In this document: positions 18,452-27,539 of the stretch, piece after piece
Layout: each line of letters begins with the position of its first letter
Position numbering within the stretch: position 1 is the first letter of the stretch
Assembly (NCBI RefSeq): GCF_020171845.1
Contig: NZ_JAIVAM010000007.1
Coordinates: 186,001 to 250,000, forward strand
From: Cytobacillus kochii
GTDB taxonomy: Bacteria > Bacillota > Bacilli > Bacillales > Cytobacillaceae
Reading direction: 5' to 3'
Length of the DNA stretch: 64,000 bases
Notes under the pieces: generated by a model
What the model was told of the DNA's origin: nothing
Database searches by the model: none
Seen by the model: only the letters and a program-made list of their open reading frames with translations
Translations under genes and position numbers: made by a program

Positions 18452-20179
18452 ATGAACTGGAAAGAAAAAACAACAATTTGGGCTGAATGTAGGCATTTAG
18501 ATTTTGTACTGAAACAACAATTAATTGAGTTAACAAATAACGAGAAACAGTTAGAAGACGCCTTTTACAAAGATCTAGAATTCGGAACTGGCGGTATGAG
18601 GGGTATCATGGGACCAGGTACGAATCGTATGAATATATATACTGTCAGAAAAGCATCTACGGGATTGGGGAATTATATTCTTAAAAAAGGTGATGAAGCT
18701 AAAAGTCGTGGGGTTGTTATTGCTTATGATTCTAGATATATGTCTAGGGAATTTGCTTTTGAATCTGCTAAATCTTTAGCTTCTTTAGGAATTCAAACGT
18801 ATGTTTTTGATAAACTTGCACCTACCCCAGAACTATCTTTTGCAGTGAGGTATTTAAATGCATTTGCAGGCATTGTCATCACAGCCAGTCATAACCCCCC
18901 AGAATATAATGGATATAAAGTATACGGGGAAGATGGTGCACAATTAACACCACAAATCGCAAACGAGGTTATTGAAGAAGTAACATTAATTAATAATGAA
19001 TTAGCAATAACAGTTAAAAATGAAGAACTCTTGATAGCCGATGGACTCATCACTATTATAGGTGATCAAATAGATAGAGCATACATCGATAAGATTACTA
19101 CTATATCCGAGAACCCTCACATTGGGAATGCGAGCGAAATATCTATTGTATATACGCCATTACATGGTACCGGAAATATACCTGTTCAAGCTGCATTACA
19201 TGCATTAAATTATAAGCATGTTAAAGTAGTTAAAAAACAAGAGCTTCCAGATCCTAAGTTTCCAACTGTACAAAGCCCGAATCCAGAAGAGAAATCTGCG
19301 TTTGAGCATGCAATTGTTTTAGGTAAAAAAGAGCATGCAGATATTCTCATTGCAACTGATCCAGATGCTGATAGATTAGGCATTGCTGTTAAAGATAAAG
19401 ATGGCAACTATAAATTATTAAACGGAAATCAAACTGGAGCTATCTTACTAGAATATATCCTTTCTCAAAAAAAAGACAAAGGTCAATTACCTGAAAATGG
19501 TATCATCCTAAAAACAATTGTTACTTCTGAACTTGGTCGAGCAATTGCACAAAAATACGGTGTAGCAACATCAGATGTATTAACAGGTTTTAAATATATC
19601 GCTGAAAAAATAAATGAGTATAATAGGGATAGTACCCATAGTTTTTTATTCGGTTATGAAGAAAGCTACGGATATTTAGTTGGTGATTTTGTACGTGATA
19701 AAGATGCTATACAAGCTGCCGTACTTTCAGTTGAAGCTGCTGCATTTTATAAACAGAAAGGGATGACTCTTTATGATGCATTGTTAAATATCTATGAGGA
19801 ACAAGGATATTATCAAGAAGCATTAAAGTCATTAACTTTAAAAGGGAAAGAGGGGTCTAAAAAAATAGAATTAATCATGAACCAATTTAGACATTCGCCC
19901 CCTCAACTTTCAAATTTCACAGTAGTTTCTATAGAAGATTATCACACCAGTACAAAGAGAAATCCTTTAAACGGGGAAGAAGAAAAAATACAATTACCAC
20001 AATCGAATGTACTTAAATACTTTTTACAAGATGGTTCTTGGATATGCCTTCGCCCATCTGGTACAGAACCGAAGATAAAATTTTATTTTGGTGTAAATAG
20101 TAATTCTATAGAAAATACAAAATTAAAAATAGCTGAAATCCAGTCACAATTCATGCAAATTGTTGATTCATATCTATAA
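18452..20179 (+). CDS. pgcA: Phosphoglucomutase/phosphomannomutase PgcA
   Basis: Interconverts glucose-6-phosphate and glucose-1-phosphate, feeding galU and thus UDP-glucose for teichoic acid and glycolipid synthesis. The 575-residue protein has the phosphohexomutase order: [11 protein letters not shown] near the N-terminus, the phosphoserine loop TASHNPP near 145, the metal loop [10 protein letters not shown], the sugar loop GYEESYGYL and the phosphate-binding [12 protein letters not shown] at the end. The ATG follows TTCGGAGGTC. It stands alone on the + strand between two LCP loci, one decayed and one intact. Confidence 0.95.
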   Translation: MNWKEKTTIWAECRHLDFVLKQQLIELTNNEKQLEDAFYKDLEFGTGGMRGIMGPGTNRMNIYTVRKASTGLGNYILKKGDEAKSRGVVIAYDSRYMSREFAFESAKSLASLGIQTYVFDKLAPTPELSFAVRYLNAFAGIVITASHNPPEYNGYKVYGEDGAQLTPQIANEVIEEVTLINNELAITVKNEELLIADGLITIIGDQIDRAYIDKITTISENPHIGNASEISIVYTPLHGTGNIPVQAALHALNYKHVKVVKKQELPDPKFPTVQSPNPEEKSAFEHAIVLGKKEHADILIATDPDADRLGIAVKDKDGNYKLLNGNQTGAILLEYILSQKKDKGQLPENGIILKTIVTSELGRAIAQKYGVATSDVLTGFKYIAEKINEYNRDSTHSFLFGYEESYGYLVGDFVRDKDAIQAAVLSVEAAAFYKQKGMTLYDALLNIYEEQGYYQEALKSLTLKGKEGSKKIELIMNQFRHSPPQLSNFTVVSIEDYHTSTKRNPLNGEEEKIQLPQSNVLKYFLQDGSWICLRPSGTEPKIKFYFGVNSNSIENTKLKIAEIQSQFMQIVDSYL

Positions 20180-20196
20180 GAAGGGGATTTGCAGTT

Positions 20197-20233
20197 AGTA
20201 AATGACCTCGGTATTGTAATGAGGTCATTTACT
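20197..20233 (+). terminator. Probable pgcA terminator hairpin
   Basis: Thirteen-base perfect arms (20197-20209 and 20221-20233, AGTAAATGACCTC and its complement) with an 11-base loop, 17 bases after the pgcA stop. No T-run follows directly; a TTTTTT stretch lies about 18 bases further on. It may also act as an mRNA 3' end stabiliser. Confidence 0.5.
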
Positions 20234-20459
20234 CTGACCCCATTACAGTATTTTTTCTCCAATTAAGCAGAAGACTAGTTGCTCCCTACCCAAAAAACGC
20301 ATTAATACTAACTCAACAGCTCCCTAAATAAACTGACATATCTTAAACTTCTTCACCTTTTCTGAATAAGGAGCAGTTACCTTGGAGTACTTAATCAGAA
20401 TTGAGTATAACTCATAGTGATAAATTACATATGTACAAAACTTCTAAGTTGTTATAAAG
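20234..20459. other. Non-coding stretch between pgcA and the LCP gene
   Basis: Low-complexity, stop-rich sequence with no open frame, RNA gene or recognisable remnant that I can support. Confidence 0.6.
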
Positions 20460-20508
20460 AGAGTCTATATTCCTTATGAAAAGGCTGATTGAATACGAAC
20501 TCTTTTTT
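20460..20508 (+). terminator. Possible second terminator on the + strand near the LCP gene end
   Basis: AGAGT (20460-20464) pairs with ACTCT (20499-20503), TATTC (20468-20472) with GAATA (20491-20495), and six T residues follow. The stem is interrupted, so this is a weak call. It lies against the LCP stop codon at 20507. Confidence 0.35.
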
Positions 20509-21430
20509 ATATATCTAAGTGTGATTTCAATTCTTCTTGTACTTTTAATTGCTCTTCATTTGAAACGATTAAATACCAAACATCATTGATACGCTGACCA
20601 TTGCCGGATATGGTTAGCTGGTCAATTTTTCCGACTGCATTTTTATAATTTTTTTGGATATCACGCATTTCATTGAAAGACAAGTTCGTTCTAACATTCT
20701 TACCTAACGCATCTAAGATGTCATCATAGTTTGTGAGTGTGTTAAGGCTCATCCCTTTTTTAATGACTCCTTGAATCACTTGACGCTGACGGTCTTGACG
20801 ACCGAAGTCACCGTTTGGATCTTCTTTTCTCATACTGACATAGGATAATGCTTCGTCGCCATTTAAGGTGTTTGCCCCTTCTGTAAAGGAAGAATTCCCT
20901 TGTTCAAATGAGAGGGAACTGTTAACTGTAATGCCTCCAACCGCATCAACAATATCTTTAAATCCTTCCATATTTACCTTGATATAATAATCAATTGGGA
21001 TATCAAGGAAGTTTTCCACCGTGGCCATCGCCATTTCCTCATTGCCGAACGCATAAGCATGATTAATCTTATCATCAAAGCCCTTACCGACAATTTCTGT
21101 ACGTGTATCTCTTGGGATGCTTAACATTTTCATTGATTGGTCATTTGGATTAACAGTGATAACAATGATTGTATCTGAACGCCCTTTGTCTCCGCTTCTT
21201 TCATCTACTCCGAGCATTAAAACAGAAAATGGCTCTTGTTCAGTCAGTGTAAGCTCCTGCTCTCTTTTCTCTGTTTTATACTTGATTGGTTGATGCATCG
21301 TTTCTACAGCCCCTGAAACAGAACGATAGACCATAAACCCATAGATGCCAACTGCAATGACCAATAACAGGACAATAGAACCAGTTATTTTTAACCATAA
21401 CGGCTTCTTTTTCTTAGGTTGGCTACGCAT
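20507..21430 (-). CDS. LCP (LytR-CpsA-Psr) family glycopolymer transferase
   Basis: LCP enzymes attach wall teichoic acid or capsule from its lipid carrier to peptidoglycan outside the membrane. The 307-residue protein has a basic N-terminus, one transmembrane anchor (ITGSIVLLLVIAVGIYGFMVY) and an LCP domain with VLMLGVDERSGDKGRSDT, the MLSIPRDT arginine, FDDKINHAYAFG and the FGRQDRQRQVIQG arginine cluster. The start at 21430 has GGGGG upstream; an in-frame ATG at 21448 lies before that site. In this position it is the natural ligase for the teichoic acid made by the left half of the window, or for the Kdo-linked polymer on its right. Confidence 0.93.
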   Translation of the reverse strand: MRSQPKKKKPLWLKITGSIVLLLVIAVGIYGFMVYRSVSGAVETMHQPIKYKTEKREQELTLTEQEPFSVLMLGVDERSGDKGRSDTIIVITVNPNDQSMKMLSIPRDTRTEIVGKGFDDKINHAYAFGNEEMAMATVENFLDIPIDYYIKVNMEGFKDIVDAVGGITVNSSLSFEQGNSSFTEGANTLNGDEALSYVSMRKEDPNGDFGRQDRQRQVIQGVIKKGMSLNTLTNYDDILDALGKNVRTNLSFNEMRDIQKNYKNAVGKIDQLTISGNGQRINDVWYLIVSNEEQLKVQEELKSHLDI

Positions 21431-21753
21431 TTCTTTTCCCCCATACAAGTGTTAATTTGATTGATATATGTTATAGAATACCAAATTATTAGTTCCATGG
21501 ATATAAAATTATACAAATATGACAGTATTGCGCATTTATATATTGAATAATCAGTAATTAAATATTAGTTGTTTTTATAAAAAAATGAAGAAATTGATAA
21601 TTCGTGGAGTTTTATCAATTCTTTTACATCTTTTTTTCCTAAATTTAGTTTATTTTTAATAATTTCAGTTTATGTAAATTCCCCTTCCATATCTTAAACT
21701 ACCCCTACCTAGGAAAAAACCGGTAAGCGCGCTTCCTTTAAGGATGATAGAGA
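21431..21753. other. Divergent intergenic region with a hairpin
   Basis: Promoter region for the LCP gene (minus) and the sigma-like gene (plus). It contains AATTGATAA (21592-21600) paired with TTATCAATT (21612-21620), followed at 21630 by a T-run, and a 10-bp palindrome AAGCGCGCTT at 21725-21734 next to the sigma-gene ribosome site. No confident -35/-10 pair was assigned. Confidence 0.45.
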
Positions 21754-22260
21754 GTGCAGGAGTTTGAGGTTGTGCTTAAGTCGTATGAGCCAATGATTTT
21801 TAAGATTATGAGGAGTTTGGGGATTTATCGGGAGAAAGAGGAATATTATCAGGTGGGTGTGATTGCTTTGTGGGAGGCTTGGGAGCGATATGATGAAGGG
21901 TTGGGAAAGCCTTTTATTAGTTATGCTTATGCTTGTGTGAAGGGGAAATTGTTGAATGAGTTGAAGCGGTCGATTAACTACGCAGAGCGGTGGGTAGTGG
22001 CTGAGGAAGAGTTTTGGTTATTGGTGGTTGGTGATGAAACGAGTGATGATTCTACTGTAGAGCTTGAGTTTTTGCGGGTTTGTCGAGGATGTTTGACGGA
22101 GAAGCAGTTTAAGTGGGTATGGTATACACTCATGTATGATCACTCGATTCGAGAGATTGCCATTAAAGAGGGGGTGTCTATTTCTGCTGTGAAGCAGTGG
22201 CGGGAAGGGGCACGGAGATCCTTAAGGAAGAAGATGGGGCGAGAAGGAACGCGCCATTAA
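21754..22260 (+). CDS. Sigma-70 family RNA polymerase sigma factor (SigH/ComX-like)
   Basis: A 168-residue protein with a region 2 (EYYQVGVIALWEAWERYDEGLGKPFISYAYACVKGKLLNELKR in pieces, residues about 28-70) that binds core polymerase and the -10 element, and a region 4 helix-turn-helix (SIREIAIKEGVSISAVKQWREGARRSL) near the C-terminus. It starts with GTG after AAGGATGA. Codon use is notably G-rich (many TTG, GGG, GAG) compared with the A/T-rich genes to its left. Its stop codon overlaps that of the convergent kpsC-like gene (22257-22260). It may control a specific regulon, perhaps the neighbouring operon; no anti-sigma gene is next to it. Confidence 0.82.
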   Translation: MQEFEVVLKSYEPMIFKIMRSLGIYREKEEYYQVGVIALWEAWERYDEGLGKPFISYAYACVKGKLLNELKRSINYAERWVVAEEEFWLLVVGDETSDDSTVELEFLRVCRGCLTEKQFKWVWYTLMYDHSIREIAIKEGVSISAVKQWREGARRSLRKKMGREGTRH

Positions 22261-23369
22261 GTGTGAACGGGAGCATTCCTTTCTTCATTAATTAATTGGA
22301 TTGTCTCTTCTAGAGTGATAGGTTCTTTGGTATTCGGGTTCATATATTTGGGATAAAGTAAATAGGCGGCAGCGAATACTTCTACAAGTGTGCGTTGCCT
22401 TCTTCTTCTGGCTACCATTTGACGATCATCTGTTAAGCCCCAGTTGGAGTAAAAAGGGGCTCCGACTGTTGTAACGGGAATGCCTCGCATGAGTGCTTCG
22501 AAACCGGATAAAGAAGTAATGGTATAAACATGGTCAACGGTTTTAAGTGAATCATGCAAGCTAATTGGTTCGCTGACAATCTGTGCTAGATGCGTGACGT
22601 CTTTTGGATTGGATTGCAGCGGTCTTTTACCAGATAATACGTCAGGATGCGGCTTATATATAATTTGCGCATGAGGATTTTCCTCCCTAGCTAAGCGGAC
22701 CAAGTCATTGTTCGTCCAACGTGTAGCTGCTCCCATCATAATCGAAGCGTCATCTTCTACTTGTCCAATGACTAATATCCGCTTGTTCGCTTTCCTGCCG
22801 TAGACTACATTCACATCTTTAGTTGAAAGATGGTTATATTTACTTAAGCCGTTTTCTTTTATTTCTTCTATGATGCGCGCTGCACGATCTAAGATATCTT
22901 GGTCAAAATGATGATGATTCAGTAAATGCTCTAAGTCACTTGGTTGTGTACTATCATAATAAATACCTGTCTTGTCTATGCATAAGGAGTATGGCAATGT
23001 ATGCAGCGCCCCTAAACCAACAGAGCGGACAAAGCCGTCCTCCACACGATATATGGGAACTTGATAGGCTTCGGCTATATCTTCTAGCTGTACATGTTGT
23101 TTAGATCCCCATATTAAGAACACTTTTTCCCTTTTTACACGGAGCAACCTGTGTAAAAAAACAGTAGTAAAAGTATGGGGGATAAAAATAATCTCATATT
23201 CACGAAAAAATTCCTTCACACACTCTTGTTTCCAATGGGAAAAGTAAAATGCTAACGCGATCGGTTTTGTTCCACTATTCCTTTTCACTTGGCGAACGCT
23301 TTGTGTATATTTTCGTAGCTCTTTTACTTTCCTAACACCTTTCTTTGCTAATACTCGCCATTTGTTCAC
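22257..23369 (-). CDS. KpsC-like capsule beta-Kdo transferase, single-domain
   Basis: A 370-residue protein of the Capsule_synth family (PF05159), whose KpsC members are beta-Kdo glycosyltransferases in Gram-negative group 2 capsules. Shared motifs are VEDGFVRSVGLGALHTLP, QPSDLEHLL, the signature VIGQVEDDASI, YKPHPDV and TSLSGFEALMRGIPV. It corresponds to one of the two transferase domains of E. coli KpsC. The GTG start overlaps the stop of the upstream gene (GTGA) with AAGGTG upstream. Last gene of the kps/kds operon. With its neighbour it may perform the two alternating Kdo linkages; which does which is not visible. Confidence 0.85.
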   Translation of the reverse strand: MNKWRVLAKKGVRKVKELRKYTQSVRQVKRNSGTKPIALAFYFSHWKQECVKEFFREYEIIFIPHTFTTVFLHRLLRVKREKVFLIWGSKQHVQLEDIAEAYQVPIYRVEDGFVRSVGLGALHTLPYSLCIDKTGIYYDSTQPSDLEHLLNHHHFDQDILDRAARIIEEIKENGLSKYNHLSTKDVNVVYGRKANKRILVIGQVEDDASIMMGAATRWTNNDLVRLAREENPHAQIIYKPHPDVLSGKRPLQSNPKDVTHLAQIVSEPISLHDSLKTVDHVYTITSLSGFEALMRGIPVTTVGAPFYSNWGLTDDRQMVARRRRQRTLVEVFAAAYLLYPKYMNPNTKEPITLEETIQLINEERNAPVHT

Positions 23370-25570
23370 TGTAGGACACCTTCTACGATGTAGGATTTAA
23401 GCATATCCTTGTCTTTACTGTTGCCTGAGTATAGGATTTGTTCCTCGGCTATTTTCTCTCCTGTTTGTTGAACGATCCAGAAGAGTAATAATTCACGATC
23501 GCTTGGTTTTCTGCCGAGTTGATTGACTAACTCACGATACAAACCTTGTGGGTAAGATTCTAGCTTCACACCTCGTTCTATCAATGTACGCATATTATCT
23601 GAGCCATGGGGATAGCGATGAATAAGGCCCGGCTCATTACATAATAATAATTCCACCTGTGATAAGTTCACCTGCTCATGCAATTCGGGATGAATGGCAC
23701 TAAACATAACGAATGAACGGTTCCGATCAACCAATGAAAAGGTTGGTTTTGTGACAAAGATGAGGGTATCAAATTTTTGGCAGAAATGATGCACCGCCTC
23801 TTGTGATGTCGCTTCTAGTATAATACCTATCTTTTTTGGAGTGGTCAGCAGTTGTTGAAACTGGCCTTCTGATTGAATCAATTGATTGACAACCACTTTT
23901 TCACTATAAGTAGAGGCGTTTAGTTGATCGAAATCAAAATTGACTGCCAAAGAAAGATAAGGCACCTCTATTGGTTCTATTTGTTTCTCCCGTAAAAGCC
24001 GTTTCGCCTTATAGGGGTGACCGCAATGATTAAGGATAGCTGCAAACTGCATGATATCTTCTTTAGAAAAATCTACATCCAACATTTTTAATGTCTCTTC
24101 TGTTGCTTGTAATAACCTATCTGATGGGCCTTCAATCTTCCATAGTAATCTGATTAAAGCAAGCATTTGTCGCTTAGATTTTTTTTCTACTTTTAATAAG
24201 GAGATAAGTGCTGCTTCATAATGCCCAAGACCGGCATGAGCAATGCCCTTTTCGCAATATAGAGAGTCAGGTAAGCTGTTCTGTCGCTGCTTTTCTTCTA
24301 TTAGCCGCAGGGATTTTTCGTATTGTCTCGCATCATTTAGGAGTTCAATATACACTTGCTCTCTTCTAGGTTGATAAACTAAACTTAATGCTTGTTTATA
24401 TAATTGTTCAGCTTCAGAAAAGGCAAGTGCTTGTCTTTTCTTATCACCCTCTAGCTCCATACTCTCTGCACGTTGTCTAATTAAGATTTTCATTGCTTCT
24501 TCAAGTTGAATATGTTCACCGGTATCTGGGTTCATATACCGCGGATACACAAGATAGCTAATCGCAAATAACTCGTCAATCGTACGCTTCCGTTGCCTTC
24601 TAGCGTTTGGCTGCCTATCTGTTGTTAAGCCCCAGCCTGCATAAAACGGCGATCCGTAACAAGTAACTGGTATACCGCGAATAAGGGCCTCGAAGCCAAC
24701 GAGAGAAGTCATCGTGTATACATGATCAATCGTCTGGAGCGCATCAACGATACCAAGCGGTTCAGTTACAACTTTCGCCACATCGGTCACATCCATTGGA
24801 TTAGAAAATGCTTTGCGATATCCGCCAAGAACATCGGGATGTGGCTTATAAATGATTTCACATTTTGGATGCTCTTTTGCAGCTGCACGAACGAGATCAT
24901 TATTGGTCATTTTCGCTTCTAGTCCATATTGGATGGATGCGTCATCTTCTACTTGCCCTATAACTAAAATTCTCTTTGACTTTTTCTCACCATAAATCTT
25001 TTGGATATCAGTTTGCGCCGTATGGTTATATTTTGATACGCCCTGTTGAATAAGCTGTAGCCGACATTCTCTTGCACGCTGCAGCATTTCTCCTGATACC
25101 TCGTAAGTATTTAATAATTCTTCTAAATCTGATGGTTGCCGAGCATTGAAATAAAGGGTCTTTGAATCAACAGCAATGGATAGAGGAAACGTATGGGCTG
25201 CACCTAAGCCTACTGAGCGGACAAAACCATCTTCCACACGAAGGACTTTAATACCTTTCTTAGCTGCATAAGCAGTTAGCCCTTCAGGTTCTTTGAATCC
25301 CCAGACGATAAATACTACCTGAGAAGCCTTTTTGATGAAAGGTTGCAATCTTTTTAAATCCCCTTGGCCAAAAACAAACGCGGTGCGATATTCTGAGAAA
25401 AATTTGCTGCTATGTTCCCTTTTCCAAGGATTAAAGCCGAACATAAAGGCGACAGGCACTGCCTCAGTTTTGCTCCAATTCTCTCCCATTTCAATAAATG
25501 GCTTTTGTTCGTTCCCTTTTTTCAGTGAAAGTTGTTTTAAACCTTTTTTTATTGTCTTTTTCCAACCCAT
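23366..25570 (-). CDS. KpsC-like capsule beta-Kdo transferase with TPR-like region and unknown C-terminal domain
   Basis: The first about 370 residues form a KpsC-type domain paralogous to the next gene: VEDGFVRSVGLGAAHTFP, QPSDLEELL, VIGQVEDDASI, YKPHPDV and TSLVGFEALIRGIPV. Residues about 385-570 are helical, TPR-like repeats (AEQLYKQALSL, CEKGIAHAGLGHYEAAL). Residues about 590-734 form a compact alpha/beta segment I do not recognise (KKIGIILEATS, LLLCNEPGLIHRYPHGSDN). The start at 25570 has AAAGGAGG upstream; an in-frame ATG at 25630 has none. In E. coli the second half of KpsC is another transferase; here that domain is a separate protein and this one has a different tail. Confidence 0.85.
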   Translation of the reverse strand: MGWKKTIKKGLKQLSLKKGNEQKPFIEMGENWSKTEAVPVAFMFGFNPWKREHSSKFFSEYRTAFVFGQGDLKRLQPFIKKASQVVFIVWGFKEPEGLTAYAAKKGIKVLRVEDGFVRSVGLGAAHTFPLSIAVDSKTLYFNARQPSDLEELLNTYEVSGEMLQRARECRLQLIQQGVSKYNHTAQTDIQKIYGEKKSKRILVIGQVEDDASIQYGLEAKMTNNDLVRAAAKEHPKCEIIYKPHPDVLGGYRKAFSNPMDVTDVAKVVTEPLGIVDALQTIDHVYTMTSLVGFEALIRGIPVTCYGSPFYAGWGLTTDRQPNARRQRKRTIDELFAISYLVYPRYMNPDTGEHIQLEEAMKILIRQRAESMELEGDKKRQALAFSEAEQLYKQALSLVYQPRREQVYIELLNDARQYEKSLRLIEEKQRQNSLPDSLYCEKGIAHAGLGHYEAALISLLKVEKKSKRQMLALIRLLWKIEGPSDRLLQATEETLKMLDVDFSKEDIMQFAAILNHCGHPYKAKRLLREKQIEPIEVPYLSLAVNFDFDQLNASTYSEKVVVNQLIQSEGQFQQLLTTPKKIGIILEATSQEAVHHFCQKFDTLIFVTKPTFSLVDRNRSFVMFSAIHPELHEQVNLSQVELLLCNEPGLIHRYPHGSDNMRTLIERGVKLESYPQGLYRELVNQLGRKPSDRELLLFWIVQQTGEKIAEEQILYSGNSKDKDMLKSYIVEGVLQ

Positions 25571-25590
25571 ACGTACAATACCTCCTTCCT

Positions 25591-26010
25591 TTATACATGT
25601 ACGAAATGTGTTTTCAATCCTTTGACCCAATCCATTTCCTTTAGAGATACGGATGGGACTCCTCCAATGACCTCAGAAATAAATGGCAGCCCCCGCTTAG
25701 CACTACCTTCTAGTCGTGGGATAAGATGAAAATGAAGATGCCGTACAAGCTCATTCATTGAAGTCATATATAAACGTTCACTGCCAATTATTTCTTTCAA
25801 TGCGCTTTCAACCACTTTGACGATATGAAAAAAATCATGCTGTTCTGCCTCGTTTAAATCGTGCCACTGTTCAATATGTCTCTTCGTTTCCAAGTGTAAA
25901 TAGCCTAATGCAGTCCTTGATTCAACCGCAACAAGCATCCACCGATCATTACTGTAAATTACTTCACGCTTATGAGTGAACTGTTTTTCACAAATTTCAC
26001 AGCTATTCAA
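25591..26010 (-). CDS. HIT family protein
   Basis: Histidine-triad proteins hydrolyse or transfer nucleoside phosphates. This 139-residue protein has the triad as HLHFHLIPR and an N-terminal CEIC pair that may bind zinc. The TTG start at 26010 has AAGGAG 8 bases upstream; the GTG at 26019 lies inside that site. It sits between kdsC and kpsC with 12- and 20-base gaps, so it is part of the Kdo operon. It might act on nucleotides released by CMP-Kdo transfer or on another sugar nucleotide; the substrate is not evident. Confidence 0.85.
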   Translation of the reverse strand: MNSCEICEKQFTHKREVIYSNDRWMLVAVESRTALGYLHLETKRHIEQWHDLNEAEQHDFFHIVKVVESALKEIIGSERLYMTSMNELVRHLHFHLIPRLEGSAKRGLPFISEVIGGVPSVSLKEMDWVKGLKTHFVHV

Positions 26011-26022
26011 GAGAAACACTCC

Positions 26023-26544
26023 TTACTGTCTGACCGCCTGTTGGTTAAGAAAATCCTTTACAAGTGCCGCGTAATCAAAACTTTGACGAAGAATGGATTC
26101 AATAATCTCCCGCACTGCGCCATTACCGCCCATCCGTTCCGCAACGATTTCCGCTTCTTGCTTCACTTCCTCCATCGCGTTTGCTGGACATGCAGCTAAC
26201 CCGACCATATTCATTGCTTCTATATCATTCAGATCATCACCGATATAACACATTTGATTCACATCAATATCTAATTCACCCGCTAATTGTAAAAGGGCGG
26301 ATACTTTATCTTTCACACCTTGCTGCACATGGTTGATGTTCAGTTCCTCAGCTCGTTTCTCAACTGCCGCAGATCGTCTGCCTGTTATAATCGCGACCTC
26401 TATCCCAACAAACTTCGCTAGGCTAATTCCCATGCCATCATGTACATGAAATGCCTTTACTTCTTCACCACTGCTTGATAACAAGAGTTTGCCATCGGTT
26501 AACACACCATCAACATCTAACACGATTAAGCGAATATTTTTCAT
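26023..26544 (-). CDS. kdsC: 3-deoxy-D-manno-octulosonate 8-phosphate phosphatase
   Basis: Removes phosphate from Kdo-8-phosphate to give Kdo. The 173-residue HAD-fold protein starts with the nucleophile motif LDVDGVLTDG (Asp 9 and Asp 11), followed by IITGRRS, then the lysine region and GDDLNDIEAM. It lacks a cap domain, as KdsC tetramers do. GGAGG precedes the ATG. Genes for the preceding step (kdsA) and following step (kdsB) are in the same operon, which makes the assignment firm over a generic HAD phosphatase. Confidence 0.93.
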   Translation of the reverse strand: MKNIRLIVLDVDGVLTDGKLLLSSSGEEVKAFHVHDGMGISLAKFVGIEVAIITGRRSAAVEKRAEELNINHVQQGVKDKVSALLQLAGELDIDVNQMCYIGDDLNDIEAMNMVGLAACPANAMEEVKQEAEIVAERMGGNGAVREIIESILRQSFDYAALVKDFLNQQAVRQ

Positions 26545-26555
26545 CAGTGTGCCTC

Positions 26556-27539
26556 CTACAACCCAAGATGCATAAGGTCATGAATATGAATCATACCAGT
26601 GGGCTCATGTTTGTCATTGACAATCGGCAGCACATTTACTTTATGCTGCTCCATTAATGTCTTCGCTTCAGAAGCAAGGTGATTTTCTGATAGAAAATAG
26701 GGTTGTGGATTACAATATTGAAGGACTTGTTCTTCAAGTATTGTATTCGTCATCGCAAATGCTCTTCGAATATCACCATCTGTTAAAATACCGAATAATT
26801 CATTTTTCTCTGTGACTACACTGATCGCGCCCATTCCTTGTAAAGTCATAGAGAATAGTGCCTCTTGAACGGTTGCATGTGTAGCAATAATCGGGTTTTT
26901 GCGGGTATTAGCGACCACATCAGCTGTTTTAAGTAATAATCTTCTACCTAATGAGCCTGCCGGATGAAAGACTGCAAAATCTTCTGGCTGAAAGTTTCTT
27001 GCTTCTAGTAAGGCAATGGCTAAGGCATCTCCTAAAGCTAAAGTGACCGTCGTGCTTGTTGTAGGAGCTAAACCATGTGGGCAGGCTTCTTCTACATTGC
27101 CTATACAAAGGACGATCTCTGACTTTCTAGCCAATGTCGATAATGGGTTTTTCACAATACTAATCATTTTCGCACCGATTCTTTTTATGGATGGAATGAG
27201 CTGTAATACTTCTTCCGATTCCCCACTATTTGATATCGCTATCACTACATCCTTAGCCGTAACCATTCCTAAATCTCCATGTAAGCCTTCCGATGGATGA
27301 AGGAAAATAGAAGGTGTACCTGTACTCGCCATAGTAGCATTGATTTTTCTGGCAATTATGCCTGATTTGCCTATGCCTGTAATAACCACTCTTCCTTCAC
27401 ATTGGAGAATCATGGCAATCGCCTCATTGATATGTGGACCGACTTGATCTTTTAACTGCATAATAGCTGTTGCTTCTTTTTCCAATACAGAAATCACGTG
27501 ATTAGTATAATCCAGCTGGTTCGTTTTCATATTCAGCAT
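26556..27539 (-). CDS. kdsD: D-arabinose-5-phosphate isomerase
   Basis: Converts D-ribulose-5-phosphate to D-arabinose-5-phosphate, the first committed step to Kdo. The 327 residues comprise a SIS sugar-isomerase domain (VVITGIGKSGIIARKI, HGDLGMV, SNSGESEEVL) and two C-terminal CBS domains. Length matches E. coli KdsD (328). I chose the ATG at 27539, about 8 bases after GGAGG; in-frame starts at 27545 and 27557 are too near or before that site. The 5' end overlaps kdsA by 38 bases. Confidence 0.94.
   Translation of the reverse strand: MLNMKTNQLDYTNHVISVLEKEATAIMQLKDQVGPHINEAIAMILQCEGRVVITGIGKSGIIARKINATMASTGTPSIFLHPSEGLHGDLGMVTAKDVVIAISNSGESEEVLQLIPSIKRIGAKMISIVKNPLSTLARKSEIVLCIGNVEEACPHGLAPTTSTTVTLALGDALAIALLEARNFQPEDFAVFHPAGSLGRRLLLKTADVVANTRKNPIIATHATVQEALFSMTLQGMGAISVVTEKNELFGILTDGDIRRAFAMTNTILEEQVLQYCNPQPYFLSENHLASEAKTLMEQHKVNVLPIVNDKHEPTGMIHIHDLMHLGL

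Noticed and set aside
20197..20233. Strong intrinsic terminator for pgcA
   Set aside because: The stem is perfect but no T-run follows directly, so it was kept only as a probable terminator.
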